Part shown: in pieces, positions 1 through 9,860 of the stretch
How the letters are laid out: each line of letters opens with the position of its first letter
Position numbering within the stretch: the first letter of the stretch is position 1
NCBI RefSeq assembly: GCF_040183065.1
Contig: NC_091120.1
Coordinates: forward strand, 15,331,708-15,395,707
DNA: 64,000 bases
Source of the DNA: Periplaneta americana
Taxonomy: Eukaryota > Arthropoda > Insecta > Blattodea > Blattidae
Direction: 5' to 3'
The notes under the pieces: model-generated
Told to the model about the DNA's origin: nothing
Database searches by the model: none
What the model saw: only the letters and a program-made list of their open reading frames with translations
Program-made: the position numbers and the translations under genes

Positions 1-125
1 TTTACTTTTTAATTGGTGGACATTTATATATTTGATATTGAAGTGTTCGAAAGATCCAATACAAGTAGAGATAGACTGCAGGAAGCTGTGGCATATTTAA
101 TATTATCTTTTCAACTTTGTTTCAG

Positions 126-245
126 TTGCAGCATGAGCAGTGAAACTTCGTCTTTTAATTCTGAATGTCAGGATGATGAGGAAATTGCTTTGGCAATGCA
201 AGCTGCTGAGATAGCCAATCGAAATGAAGCTCGTGCCAAATTCAG
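126..245 (+). CDS. Lst2: Lst2 / ZFYVE28 homologue, internal coding exon (first one in window)
   Basis: The exon follows a pyrimidine-rich acceptor ending at 125 and stops at a GT donor at 246. It encodes a Ser/Glu-rich stretch and then DDEEIALAMQAAEIANRNEA, a hallmark segment of lateral signaling target protein 2 (LST2/ZFYVE28), which precedes the conserved '[15 protein letters not shown]' block in the next exon. Known role of the family: FYVE-domain endosomal protein that dampens EGF-receptor signalling; found from nematode lst-2 to mammals. A second AG at 130-131 would remove two codons without changing frame. The donor splits an Arg codon (AG|G). Bases 1-125 look intronic; upstream exons lie outside the window. 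Confidence 0.85.
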
Positions 246-1279
246 GTTTGTTTCATTCTTTACCTTTTGGTTTTATTACATTTACTAGCTGTACCCGTGC
301 ACTCTGCTGCACTTATTAGAAATTAATATAAAGTAATTACACAATTAAAATAGGACGTTTGATCCAGGGAACATTTGTGTTTGATGAAATGAATGTGCAC
401 ATAAACATTATTTTAAGAAATACAGGAAACGAATGTACAGAATAGCCTATCAAGTTTTCTTTGCATAAGAAGCTATTTTAATCTTACCTTTCCTCGATTC
501 ACTCAGAAGTTACTGTAATAACATCATAGAATTATGTCCATCTAAAAAAACAACACTTTCCAATGGTGAAATAATAATTATACAAATCGGTTAATTTAGC
601 TTCCGATTTTACTTCATACAAACACAGAAACATTCTCTGTATGCTATGTTTCATAGCTTTCGATTGTTGTTGTCCAAGGTCCCTTATAGACGAAGTCATT
701 TGTTTTCATTTCATTACTCCGCCTTAGATGGCATTGTATTTTAATTTTAAAACTCATTTATCTCATTAACTATCAGTCCTATCAAAATTTTGCAAAGAAT
801 AAAACTTATCGGAAATCATTTTCAAAGAAACTTTCGTTATGTAACACATTTCACAAAAATCAATAATACCCCCCTTTTAAATAGTGTATTTTGAATGCCA
901 TATAGCCTAAATTCTAAGTTACAACGAACTTAATTTATATTCCAATTTTCATCGAAATCTGTTCAGCCATTATCGACATACAAACAAAAATTTCAAAAAA
1001 GTGATTTTCTGTTTCAGGGTGGTTAATTATATGTTAGGACCAATTATTTTTGGAAAATCCAAAATTACCAGAAAAATTTCTGCTACAGATTTATTATTAG
1101 TATAGATTTCAAAGTTTGTGATTTGTTGTTCACAAATATTATGGTTTTCACCGACTATGATACAGAGTGCGATAAATGTTGTAATGATAGGTTCACTTTT
1201 GGATGTATATGTATACAATCTTATTACCTTTCTGTAGCTCTTATTATTTTTATGACTCTGAATTGTGTTGTGTGAACAG
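246..1279 (+). other. Lst2 intron without recognisable insertions
   Basis: AT-rich intronic sequence with consistent splice sites at both ends. I see no coding region, repeat boundary or RNA gene in it. Confidence 0.5.
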
Positions 1280-1497
1280 GTCAAGTGAAGACTTGGTGCA
1301 TCGTTTATTTGTATGCATTGCTGGTGTGGCAGATCAATTGCAGACGAATTTTGCAGGCGATCTTCGACACATTTTGAAGTGTGTGTTTCTTATGAGTGCA
1401 AGTAATACAAATGTCGAAGATGATGATTTGGAGGAAAGTCCTGTGACCACTGAAACAGTAGAACAAGGACCGCCATCTCCTCCTCCAGGGGACAGTG
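1280..1497 (+). CDS. Lst2: Lst2 / ZFYVE28 homologue, internal exon
   Basis: The acceptor AG at 1278-1279 joins in frame with the previous exon to read [20 protein letters not shown], followed by [20 protein letters not shown], the second LST2 signature block. The tail is acidic and Pro-rich ([20 protein letters not shown]), typical of the linker before the FYVE finger. The donor GTATGT at 1498 leaves phase 1, matching the acceptor at 4931. The 3.4 kb intron that follows carries a non-LTR tail, a Penelope-like element and another retroelement 3' end. Confidence 0.88.
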
Positions 1498-1959
1498 GTA
1501 TGTATATTTGTTTTAATAGGTTTTATTACTAACGTTTTTTTGTTTGTTCACAATGACAGGATTTTGACTTTCATCTCATTCTCCTTTTTGATTCCCAGTA
1601 CAAACTTGTAATGTTTCTTTCATCGTTTTTCTTTGTTTAAGCTTTCACGTACATGACTTGAGTAAAGTTAATTGAGGGACCACGATCAAAATGAGCTATG
1701 TGACTTTCTTTTTAGAAACTGAATTATTGACGTCATTAGCAAATTTGGATTGAAGACTTTACACAATGAGGGGTTAAGTTTGAAAATGGTTTATTTTAGG
1801 CATGTAAAATGCATGGATAAAATCAGTACATAGAGCAAAATGAGATATATTATTATTAATGAATTATTCAAAATGGTATATGCCACTCATTATTTGAACA
1901 GAACAAAATGTGCCACATTTCATATTGTTACGTTATATTTCTCCACTATATACAAAATT

Positions 1960-2150
1960 ACCAGGCCAACTGGATGGACCATCTACAGTGGATGTCATCA
2001 CACAGAATTCCAAGAGCTATGCTTCGTTATCTCCCTCGAGGAGAGAGATCACTGGGACGTTCTAAGAAATGCTGGAGGGACAATTCTTCTTTGAGACTGT
2101 AATGGGCTACATGGCCTAATATTTGGAGGGATGATGATGATGACGACGTC
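1960..2150 (+). mobile_element. Non-LTR retrotransposon 3' end fragment
   Basis: Frame 1908-2102 reads NYQANWMDHLQWMSSHRIPR then AMLRYLPRGERSLGRSKKCW, the conserved tail of RTE-like reverse transcriptases (W-x-x-H-V/L ... R-I-P ... P-x-G-R-R-S-x-G-R-P). It is followed by a GATGATGATGATGAC microsatellite tail, the usual 3' end of such elements. Only ~190 bases remain, so it is a dead 5'-truncated copy in an Lst2 intron. Confidence 0.7.
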
Positions 2151-2184
2151 ATATTTCCAGAGTACGAGACACAGAATGGTCTAT

Positions 2185-3520
2185 AGAATAACTCTTCTCG
2201 GATTCTCAGCCAGGTGAGTTGGAGATTAGCTTCCAAGCTTTCGACGGCTAGCTCTGCCATCTTCTTCAGGGATGAAATGATGTGGGACCATGTCTAGCCG
2301 GTATATATGCAAAAGTAGGGGGTCCCGCTGCGGGGCAATTAGGAGCTAGTTCCTAGTCCCGATCGCCTTCTTAGACATTCTCATCTCCAGGAAGCCAGAT
2401 GGCACACTGGGTCTCAGAGTATACAGGAAACCGACACATACTGATCTATATCTGAATGGACACAGCCACCACCACCTGGCACAGAAATGAATGGTCCTGT
2501 CAACTCTTCTACACAGGGCGAGAGGGATTTCGGACAAAGAGAGTATCCTTTCTGAGATCTGTCACCTACGTAAGACGTTCCAACAGAACAACTTCGGCAA
2601 CAGGGAAATCGGCTTGGCCCTCAGAAGGACCTTTTCGGACAAACCACCTGCCGAGGAACAAGAGGAGACGAAGGGCATGGCATACATCCCGTTCTACGGC
2701 CCCATCTCGGGAAAAATTAGCAGAATGCTAAGAAAACACGGGATTAAAACCATCCATAAGCCGCCCACAAAGATCCAGAACTTGCTGAGTCCAGTTAAGT
2801 ACAACCTTGGTCTTAGAACACCTGGTGTCTACAGAATACCTTGTGAGTGTGGGAAATGCTACATCGGGCAGACGGGACGCACTATTATGGAATGCTGCAA
2901 GGAACATCAACGCAGCATAAGACTATATTATCCTCATAAATCTGCAGTAGCCCAACACAGCCTAGAAACTGATCACAAGATAGATTTCGGCGCCACCACC
3001 ATCTTGGACAAGACATCAAGTTACTGGGACTTGGTTATGAAGGAAGCCATCGAAATCCAGCTAGATGGCAATAATTTCAACAGAGACGGGGGTCTACAGC
3101 TGAGTACAGCATGGAAACCTGCCATCAATACGCTTAGACAACCACCACACGGCAGACAGTCAGGACCAGCAAGTAGCTCCTGATTGGCTGCCACGTCCAC
3201 CAACCAGAATGCGCCTCATAGCATCATAGGATAGTAGTTAAGTATAACATTTGGGTTGCATTCAAAAAGTATTGATTATTCAATCTATTTTAAATAAGAA
3301 GCAATTAATTGGTTGGGACTAGGAACTAGCTCCTGATTGGCCCGCAGCGGGATGCCCTACTTTTGCATATATACCGGCTAGACATGGTCCCACATCACTT
3401 CATCCCTGAAAAAGATGGCAGAGCTAGCCGTCGAAAGCTTGGAAGCTAATCTCCAACTCACCTGGCTGAGAACCCGAGAAGAGTTATTCTATATCAAACG
3501 CTGGGAAAGCCTCAAGTCAT
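2185..3520 (+). mobile_element. Penelope-like element (PLE), truncated, with inverted terminal repeats
   Basis: Two ~178-base arms, 2182-2360 and 3315-3493, are inverted near-identical copies of each other. They bracket a GIY-YIG-bearing coding fragment. A 14-base direct repeat, ACAGAATGGTCTAT, flanks the whole unit at 2171-2184 and 3521-3534 and reads as a target-site duplication. PLEs are known to carry LTR-like repeats that may be direct or inverted. The 5' part (most of the reverse transcriptase) is missing. It lies in the sense orientation within an Lst2 intron. Confidence 0.85.
2374..3183 (+). pseudogene. PLE polyprotein C-terminus: RT end plus GIY-YIG endonuclease
   Basis: In one frame: DILISRKPDGTLGLRVYRKP then THTDLYLNGHSHHH (PLE reverse-transcriptase tail), a TGA stop at 2488-2490, then an open run to 3183. 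The latter contains CECGKCYIGQTGRTI, the GIY-YIG nuclease signature, and SAVAQHSLETDH further on, the second conserved block. The Cys-rich CECGKC precedes the motif as in Penelope/Neptune types. The in-frame stop and the missing RT core make it non-functional. Confidence 0.85.
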
Positions 3521-3989
3521 ACAGAATGGTCTATGTTTGCCAAAGGTTGTGTTTTTTAGGTTTCTGCCAGATTTTTCAGAAAACTAACATGGTTGAGACT
3601 AATTATACGTCTACATTTCTGTTCTATTTTATAAGGTGAGGTCTGTATTGCTATGAAAAGTATTAATGTAATTTAATATAATAAGCGTTATTTTATGAAA
3701 TACTATTATAAATTTAATACTATGTCAGACAAAGAATACAGGCTATGACTGCTCAAATTATTCACCTGCTGAGAGGAAAAGGTTTTTATGAAATCATGAA
3801 TGAGCTATCTCCAGCCCTTCTCACTTTAATCTTTATCAGCAGAATTTGGTGCTTCCACCTCTTCCTTGTCAGTAGAATGTGGTGCTTCCACCTCTTCCTG
3901 ACCAAGCAACATATTAAGCCAGGCAATATTACATGTACAATGAAACGGTAGTTGAGCAGAGACGAGACAAAATATTGAAACCAGATAGT

Positions 3990-4200
3990 GTAGTTTCTCA
4001 CACATGGCCAGATATGAGGCTTCTAAAGGAAGTTCTGAAGTTGCATCTGTTCATCATAAACTGACATGTAATGACCTGAATAGAATTGATAAGATTCGTC
4101 TGATCTCGGATGGATGTGGGTCACAAAAATTCTGTTGTAGGTAGGATTCCTCCATCACAAGAAGTTAACTGTATGGTGCACATGTCCTTTGGTTGATTGC
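3990..4200 (+). pseudogene. Decayed transposase-like fragment (SDGCGSQ motif)
   Basis: One frame reads MARYEASKGSSEVASVHHKL-like sequence, then DLNRIDKIRLISDGCGSQ, after which stops accumulate. The 'L-x-S-D-x-C-G-x-Q-N' block recurs in an unclassified DDE-like transposase family, and a better copy of that motif is at 35850 in this window. I cannot assign the superfamily. Too short and broken to be functional. Confidence 0.35.
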
Positions 4201-4317
4201 AGAATTTCTTTCTTGTCTGTTTCCAGCAGTTTTACCGATTTTGGTTGAGGGAGATTACCTTGAAAGTGGTCGTACTGTACATATTTTCCGATAATGGTAT
4301 ATCTATAATGTGATAAG

Positions 4318-4414
4318 TTGAGCTATATACTGTATAATCATAATTTTCCTTACTGTGTGTACTTAAAAATATTGTATTCATTGTATGCTTTGTACTGCAC
4401 TATTTTATTATTAC

Positions 4415-4456
<42 letters not shown>

Positions 4457-4798
4457 TACTACTATTTTTATTTTGTATCATTATTGTTAATATTAATAAT
4501 TGTCTTATTTTTTGTTTATACTTTATACTTTGTATGTCTCATTTATTTTGACCTGCTGTTCACATTTTATTATGCTTTTTTCTTTCTTTCTGTATGTTAT
4601 ATATTATGTCTGATACTTGTTGTTTATATTTTATTATTATTATCTTATTCAGTTTTGTGTGTAAAATTGTAGTGTACATTGTAAATTTGTAGTGTTTTTT
4701 GTAACGCAGTTTTACTCCTGGTTGAGTGTTGGAGAAGGCCATATGGCCTTAACTCTGCCAGGTTAAATAAATCATTATTATTATCATTATTATAAGAT
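4318..4798 (+). mobile_element. Non-LTR retroelement 3' UTR with hairpin and ATT microsatellite tail
   Basis: The 3' end at 4717-4762 forms a two-part stem: outer CCTGG/CCAGG and GAGT/ACTC, inner palindrome AAGGCCATATGGCCTT. It is followed by AAATAAATCATTATTATTATC tail units. The same arrangement recurs at 5946 and 41594 behind clear reverse-transcriptase fragments, so this is the 3' end of the same kind of element. The 5' limit is uncertain; an internal (ATT)n run at 4407-4455 produces meaningless Leu- or Tyr-only reading frames. Confidence 0.6.
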
Positions 4799-4931
4799 AC
4801 CATCAATGTCCACACTTGTGTTAGTGTTACATTGTTAATGTTTTTCCAACATTTCTTGTGAGTCGGTTCTAATGTCGTAAGATATTCTGTAGTGTTGTAT
4901 CCTTATGCAGTATTAAATTTGCTGTACTCAG

Positions 4932-5116
4932 ATTTGTCTCGTCCTGTGGAAAATGCTGAAGAAGCACTTTCAACAGGCTGGGAGTCGCCAGCTAGTCCAG
5001 CAGAAGTGGAGTCACCTCCGCCTTGGATTCCAGATGACATGGCTCCCCGCTGCATGTCATGCGAAGCTGTGTTCACAGTCGTGAGGAGGCGTCATCACTG
5101 CAGAAACTGCGGAAAA
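4932..5116 (+). CDS. Lst2: Lst2 homologue, exon with N-terminal half of the FYVE finger
   Basis: The exon opens after TACTCAG with a split Asp codon (G|AT) and reads [19 protein letters not shown], an acidic linker, then the FYVE start. Visible FYVE elements: the WxxD motif (WIPD), the first Cys pair (CMSC), the basic RRRHHCRNC core that binds phosphatidylinositol 3-phosphate, and the second Cys pair. The donor GTAAGT at 5117 falls between codons at GK|VFC. The codons are complete and undamaged, so this is the functional gene, not a retrocopy. Confidence 0.92.
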
Positions 5117-5224
5117 GTAAGTCCAGTTAGGTGAAGTTAACACGATTTAAGTATTCCTCAGTATAGGAGACTTCTATTTTGTGTACCTTTCAGTTTTGCG
5201 TACATATTTTTAATCCCCTACTAA

Positions 5225-5999
5225 ATTCCTACTGTCAGTCAAGTTACAGCGAGTTCAGAATATGTGCGTCAGATACGTGTGCAACATCAGACGATATGAT
5301 CACATATCACCGTCCTTCGCAAGTCTTTCATGGCTCCGACTTAAAGAACGTAGAACTTTACACTCTTTGTCTTTACTCTTTCGAATTCTGCACACTTCAA
5401 CACGAAATTACGTTTCGTCTCGTTTCTCTTATCTATATTCTAACCACGACGTAAATACCAGATCACTTATCTGTGGCGCGTTAAGTATACCTCTTCATAG
5501 AACATCTCGTTATTCATCATCTTTTACAGTATCCACCTTGCGACAATGGAATTCCCTGTCACAAAGTATTAGGGGCTGCAAGACAATAAACATTTTTAAA
5601 AACAGCTTAAAAGATAACCTTCTTAGCATTTCACTCCAATCATACTGACTTAAACTATCACTGTATACATTGTTACTCCTTCCTTTAGACATGCATCCTG
5701 ATAGTGCTGTATTTTCAAAATTGTCTCATATTAATCTCTTTCTATTATCTAACATTATTTGAAATATATTAACATTCTATGTATTTTAGCTTAATTCTGC
5801 TATATAGTTTGTATTTCAGTGTTTAATTAATAGTTCATAGTATTTTGTTGTTTAATTCGTAAATAACTCTTGTATACATGTAGCACTTATCTAAATCAAA
5901 TTGTTGAATTCTTTGTAAGTTCATACATATGTATGTATACTTTTTGCTGGTTGAGTGGAAGAGAAGGTCTTACGGCCTTAACTCTGCCAGCTAAAATAG

Positions 6000-6052
<53 letters not shown>
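5225..6052 (+). mobile_element. Jockey/CR1-type non-LTR retrotransposon, 5'-truncated
   Basis: The frame at 5262-5645 reads MCVRYVCNIRRYDHISPSFA then SLSWLRLKERRTLHSLSLLF, the C-terminal region of Jockey/CR1 reverse transcriptases, and ends WNSLSQSIRGCKTINIFKNS. A 3' UTR follows with the hairpin at 5946-5991 and an ATTATC/ATT tail at 6001-6052. It sits in the last Lst2 intron, between the two FYVE exons, in the sense orientation. The copy keeps only the final ~130 residues. Confidence 0.82.
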
Positions 6053-6056
<4 letters not shown>

Positions 6057-6412
6057 TATAAAACAAAGATATTTCATTTTTACGTTATCATTACTTACGA
6101 ACATTTCAATATCACGTACGAAAATTTTAAATTGTTACTTTTTTTTTAACTTCTGAACTTTATTTCATCTGTTGTTGGTTGCAGAGTGCATGTACCATTT
6201 TTTATTATAATTTTTTTTTTTAATACGATGGCTTGAAACTTAATATTGTATGTAAAGTACAGCATCTTGCAAACATATGATATTTGTTTATGCATTTGTC
6301 TGTTCATTTTATTTTCTGCGACTTCTCTATGTTCTAAACACAGTTTTCTATTGCCATTTCTTCAGTCACATTTGTGAGTGTATTGATCACATAATATTAA
6401 TTTTGTTCCCAG

Positions 6413-6550
6413 GTTTTCTGTGCAAGGTGCAGCTCCAATTCCGTCCCACTCCCCCGATATGGTCACATGAAACCTGTCCGAGTGTGTAACCGATGCTTCT
6501 TATACCAAGTGACTCCATTTACTTTGGAAGAGTTGGCCACAAGGTCGTAG
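6413..6550 (+). CDS. Lst2: Lst2 homologue, terminal coding exon, C-terminal half of FYVE finger
   Basis: The acceptor TTCCCAG ends at 6412 and the frame continues [18 protein letters not shown], then [18 protein letters not shown], ending at TAG 6548-6550. It supplies the third and fourth Cys pairs (CARC, CNRC) and the RVC motif, so with the previous exon all eight zinc ligands of the FYVE domain are present. The SVPLP and FLYQVTPFT stretches are specific to the LST2 family rather than FYVE proteins in general. The protein ends about 20 residues after the last Cys, as LST2 proteins do. Confidence 0.93.
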   Translation, partial: VFCARCSSNSVPLPRYGHMKPVRVCNRCFLYQVTPFTLEELATRS

Positions 6551-7000
6551 TTGCTGATGACAGTTCTTCCTCAGAGTGATTTGACTGCCTTTCAGTCTAC
6601 TTGCCTATGCAGGTTGGTATTTATGAACATAGTTTTAGGCTTCAGAATATGTATTTGTACGGTAGCCATTATGTTTTAGTCAGAAGCGGGACATAACCAC
6701 CGAGTTTTGAATTAAAATCAGGAGGCGAATGTCAGGTAATCTGATCGACACTAAATGACCTAGTAGTTAATATAGTGTCATTGAATAACAAGTAAAAATA
6801 AAATAAAATAAAATCAGGACAGATGCCTGAAATCAGTTCCCTCTCTTTCAGAAAATAAGTTCACAAAACTTAGAATATTATAATTAGAGTGTATTGTTAC
6901 ATTACTTGTGAAGATACTATCTTCTCCCCTGATTTTGAAACAGACAGTGAATTTCTGTTCACTTTCTGTAATAAAATAAAGTAATACAATTTATAAATAT
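6551..7000 (+). other. Lst2 3' untranslated region (approximate end)
   Basis: Non-coding sequence directly after the Lst2 stop. AATAAA-type poly(A) signals occur around 6797-6812 and again at 6970-6975. A mariner insertion begins at 7073, so the transcript plausibly ends near 7000. The true cleavage site cannot be read from sequence alone. Confidence 0.5.
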
Positions 7001-7072
7001 GTAGAGCTGTGTACAGTGGGTGCAACCTCTGTTTTACCGATTTTAAGAATCTCTTTTGCCAGTATAGTTGTA

Positions 7073-8043
7073 CGTGGTACAGTCATTAAGTTCTAATACT
7101 GAGCGCAAAGTGGCGTTGTGGTGCACTGTAGCGCATAGGTGGCGCCATGGTATGATACCTTCTCAGTTAGTCTCTCGACCCAACAAGAGACAGTTGAGTG
7201 CATGCACTGTAAGCAGAACTACGGTCTTTGTTGTGACGGTGATTTGAATGCGCGCGTCGGAACTCGAGTATGTTGCAGTTTGAGCAACGGGCAAACGTGA
7301 CGTTCTGTCAGAAATTAGGCGAAACTGCTATAACCGATCATAACTGGAGACGAAACATGGTGTTTCCTTTACTATCCGCAACTGAAGCGACAATCCGCCA
7401 CCTGGAAAACACCATTATTTCCACGACAGAAAAATCCGCAACAAGACAGGTCAAAAGGCAAGGTGATGCTTTAACAGTTTTTTTATTCAAATGGAATTGT
7501 TCACATAGAATTCATCCCACAAGGTGCAACTGTAGACAAGATCCTCTACAAAGAGATTCTTGGCCGTTTAAGCAATTCAATTCGTCGTAAGCGTCCTGAG
7601 CTTTGGCATAGGAAGAATTGGCTGTTACTACACGACAACGCCCCTGCACATCGCTCCATCCTTGTCCAAGAGGAACTTGCAAGGCAACAGGTCGCTGTTT
7701 TGCCACACCCTCCGTACTCACCTGATCTCGCACCATGCGACTTTTTTTGTCTTTCCCCTCATGAAATCAATCCTACGAGGGCGTAATTTTTATGCGGCCA
7801 AAAAGGTCATGACTGCCACAAGAGAAGCCGTACGGCATCTTCCTGCCAACATCTTTCAGCGGTGCTTCCAGCAGCTACACCAACGTTGGCAGACGTGCAT
7901 AGCAGCCAATGGCGACTATATTGAGGGAGGATGTCGATCTGTTTAAGTGTACGCCGTATGATGCGGCATCTTCTGAGACATCCAGATTCTTGTGAGTGCC
8001 TACCCTTCAGGCGTCAGTGTCAGAACTTAATGACTGTACCACG
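7073..8043 (+). mobile_element. mariner-family DNA transposon, internally deleted
   Basis: The termini are inverted (CGTGGTACAGTCATTAAG at the left, its complement at the right) with TA on both sides (7071-7072, 8044-8045). The remaining transposase starts MLQFEQRANVTFCQKLGETA and then jumps to ITGDETWCF with the first catalytic Asp, so most of the N-terminal DNA-binding part is deleted. The second catalytic region is LLLHDNAPAHRS followed by PHPPYSPDLAPCDFF. At least two frameshifts separate these blocks. It lies just beyond the Lst2 3' UTR. Confidence 0.88.
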
Positions 8044-8273
8044 TATGTATAGATAAAGTGTTGAGTATTATGTTATATATATTACATTACTTTATATTAA
8101 TTTATATTACATTATATTATATTATATTCAGTTTATCTTAAGAGTACTGGGTAGAGCTGTATGCAGTATTTTCGCTTATAAATATGAATATATAAATATT
8201 TTTTTCCTCTTTCTATGAAACACAGACTAATGTCTTTTGCACCATGTGATAAACAAATGTTAGTGAATAATAT

Positions 8274-8344
8274 TCCGGGACCGGGTATCAAACCCAGGAC
8301 CTTTGGCTAAGTGCACCAATGCTCTACCACTAAGCTATTCAGGA
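8274..8344 (-). repeat. tRNA-like sequence (SINE head or tRNA pseudogene)
   Basis: On the minus strand a cloverleaf can be drawn. The D arm has TAGCTTAGTGGTAGAGCA (A box), the anticodon stem is TTGGT/GCCAA, and the T arm has CTGGGTTTGATACCCGG (B box). Two of seven acceptor pairs fail and the base before the anticodon is C instead of T, so it is not an intact tRNA. Best explained as the tRNA-derived head of a SINE. Confidence 0.5.
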
Positions 8345-8444
8345 ACGATACACAATCACAGTCCAATTCTTTATGTCCACATACCTCGAGTGGGTTGACG
8401 TCAGTGATCCAGCATGAAAGACACTATACTGTGTGACTTTAAAT

Positions 8445-8545
8445 TGCTGTTGTTGTTTTTTGATGCCAGGCGTTTGACAGTGAAGTCATTTGACTTCTTG
8501 CACTCCAGTACTTTTCAAAGATATTGTCATGGTCAGTCACTGAAA
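8445..8545 (-). mobile_element. 3' tail of RNase H-bearing non-LTR element
   Basis: On the minus strand this matches the end of the element at 61865-62735: AATATCTTTGAAAA, TACTGGAGTG, GTCAAATGACTTC and then CAAACGCCTGGCAT followed by a CAA-rich tail. Only ~100 bases remain. Confidence 0.65.
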
Positions 8546-9072
8546 CGGGGGGGGGGGGAATTATTTATTCATATTTATAAGCGAAAATACTGCAAACAGC
8601 TCTACCTAGTACCCTTAATGATTTGATGTCTTCTTTTAGAAGCACTGTAGTTTGAATCATATTTGAAATCCATTTCAAATGAAAACAGAACAGAATGGGA
8701 TTTTAGGTCAAACTGACAGGATGGCCGGGACAGCATTGTAAATTGAGGCTGATATTCATCCTATTAATTTGACTTCTCAGGCATGAAGTTCCAGGTGAAT
8801 ATGCTAATAATTTTTTCTAATTATTTATATATATTCCATGAAACAAAATTCTTTTTATGTAATTGAGTGTATATCTATAAATCTTTGGACTTAGTTACTT
8901 TTTAAATACCAGTTTGCTAACGAAACTTTTTATCTGCAGTGTTTAAAATCCTAGCAGGGGTGGACGCAGGATTTTTTTTCGGGGAAGGATTTGAGGAGAT
9001 AGTAAAAATGGAGTAATGAGAAATAAGTTTATATACTCACAATTTGTTTCCGAGTCACAAACAATTACAAGT

Positions 9073-9276
9073 TGGCCTGAGTAGCGTAGTCGGTATAGCC
9101 TTCTGTGCTCGAAGTTGCGGGCTCTACCCCAACCCAGTGTGTTTAAATGCGATAGGCCTCATATCAGTCGATTTACTAGCATGTAAAAGAAGTCCTGAGG
9201 GAAAAAATTCCGGCACACCGGCGACGCTGATATAACCTCGGCAATTGCGAGCGTTGTTAAATAAACCACAATTTTT
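9073..9276 (+). repeat. tRNA-derived SINE, same family as 30470
   Basis: It opens with a degenerate A box (GAGTAGCGTAGTCGGTATAG) and shares a body with 30470-30680: CATATCAGT, GATTTACT, AAATTCCGGC, CTGATATAAC and the ending GTTGTTAAATAAAC. The B box is mutated (GGGCTCTACCCC), so this copy is older. It lies inside the hAT element, hence inserted after it. Confidence 0.75.
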
Positions 9277-9398
9277 TAATTTTAACATTTACAATGACTG
9301 CAATACGAAAACAATGACAGAATGATATTTACAGAAGAAGGTGACGAGGCTTGTTAGACATTTCATCAAGTACTTCATAAGCTTTTATTTCTACATTT

Positions 9399-9860
9399 TT
9401 ATGTATCATCAAGATCAGTCCATTTAATCTGTCTGCTCCTCAAGTAAGTCTTCAAATACCGCAATGTTGAGAACGACCGTTCTGGTGTTGCTGTAGTTAC
9501 AGGCAACGTGCAGAAAAGTTTCAGCGCCTTGCGAGTGCAGGGAAAAATAATTTCATTGCACCTGTTCAAAGATGATATAAAAACAGTAGGTATTAGGTGA
9601 AGATTTTTTTGATCAAGGAAATTTCTTCTCCACATCTTCAATTCATTGAAGAAAGACTCTAGTGATGCATCAACATCATTGGGCCACTGATTTACTACAG
9701 CCTGAACAGCAGTTTCTAAATCTTCATCTGATGCTCGCACTATGTTTTTAGGCAGAAAAGTTTGTATGGACTTTAGGATTCCCTTATGATTTAAAAACCT
9801 GTCCTTGAGCTGACCAATGAAATAGTCTAAGAAGAGAAGGAAAATTACAAGCCTAATATA
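9399..9860 (-). pseudogene. hAT transposase C-terminal (dimerisation) fragment
   Basis: Minus-strand frame open from ~9860 to 9399. Near the end it reads LKLFCTLPVTTATPERSFST then LRYLKTYLRSRQ. That is the hAT C-terminal dimerisation signature (L-P-x-T-T-A-x-x-E-R-S-F-S-x-L), of the type found in ZMYM1-like hAT transposases. Upstream it reads YFIGQLKDRFLNHKG. The N-terminal BED/TTF part and the catalytic core are missing from this copy. Confidence 0.82.

Larger units (their letters stand above)
8142..8614. mobile_element. Foldback / MITE-like element with TTAA flanks
   Basis: About 55 bases at each end are inverted copies (left from GAGTACTGGGTAGAGCTGTA, right ending CAGCTCTACCTAGTACCC), bounded by TTAA at 8138-8141 and 8615-8618. 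TTAA target sites are typical of piggyBac-type elements. No transposase is present. It contains a tRNA-like sequence and the tail of a retroelement, so it was either a later landing site or a composite. Confidence 0.6.

Noticed and set aside
2027-2260. MAELAVESLEANLQLTWLRI frame (minus) and its twin at 3415-3639 (plus) as a conserved gene
   Set aside because: The identical peptides come from the inverted terminal arms of the Penelope-like element, so the conservation is that of the repeat.
4318-4672. Reading frames of long Leu or Tyr runs
   Set aside because: They translate an (ATT)n microsatellite in different frames within a retroelement tail.
8274-8344. Functional tRNA gene on the minus strand
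   Set aside because: Acceptor mismatches and C in place of the invariant T before the anticodon; it better fits a SINE head.
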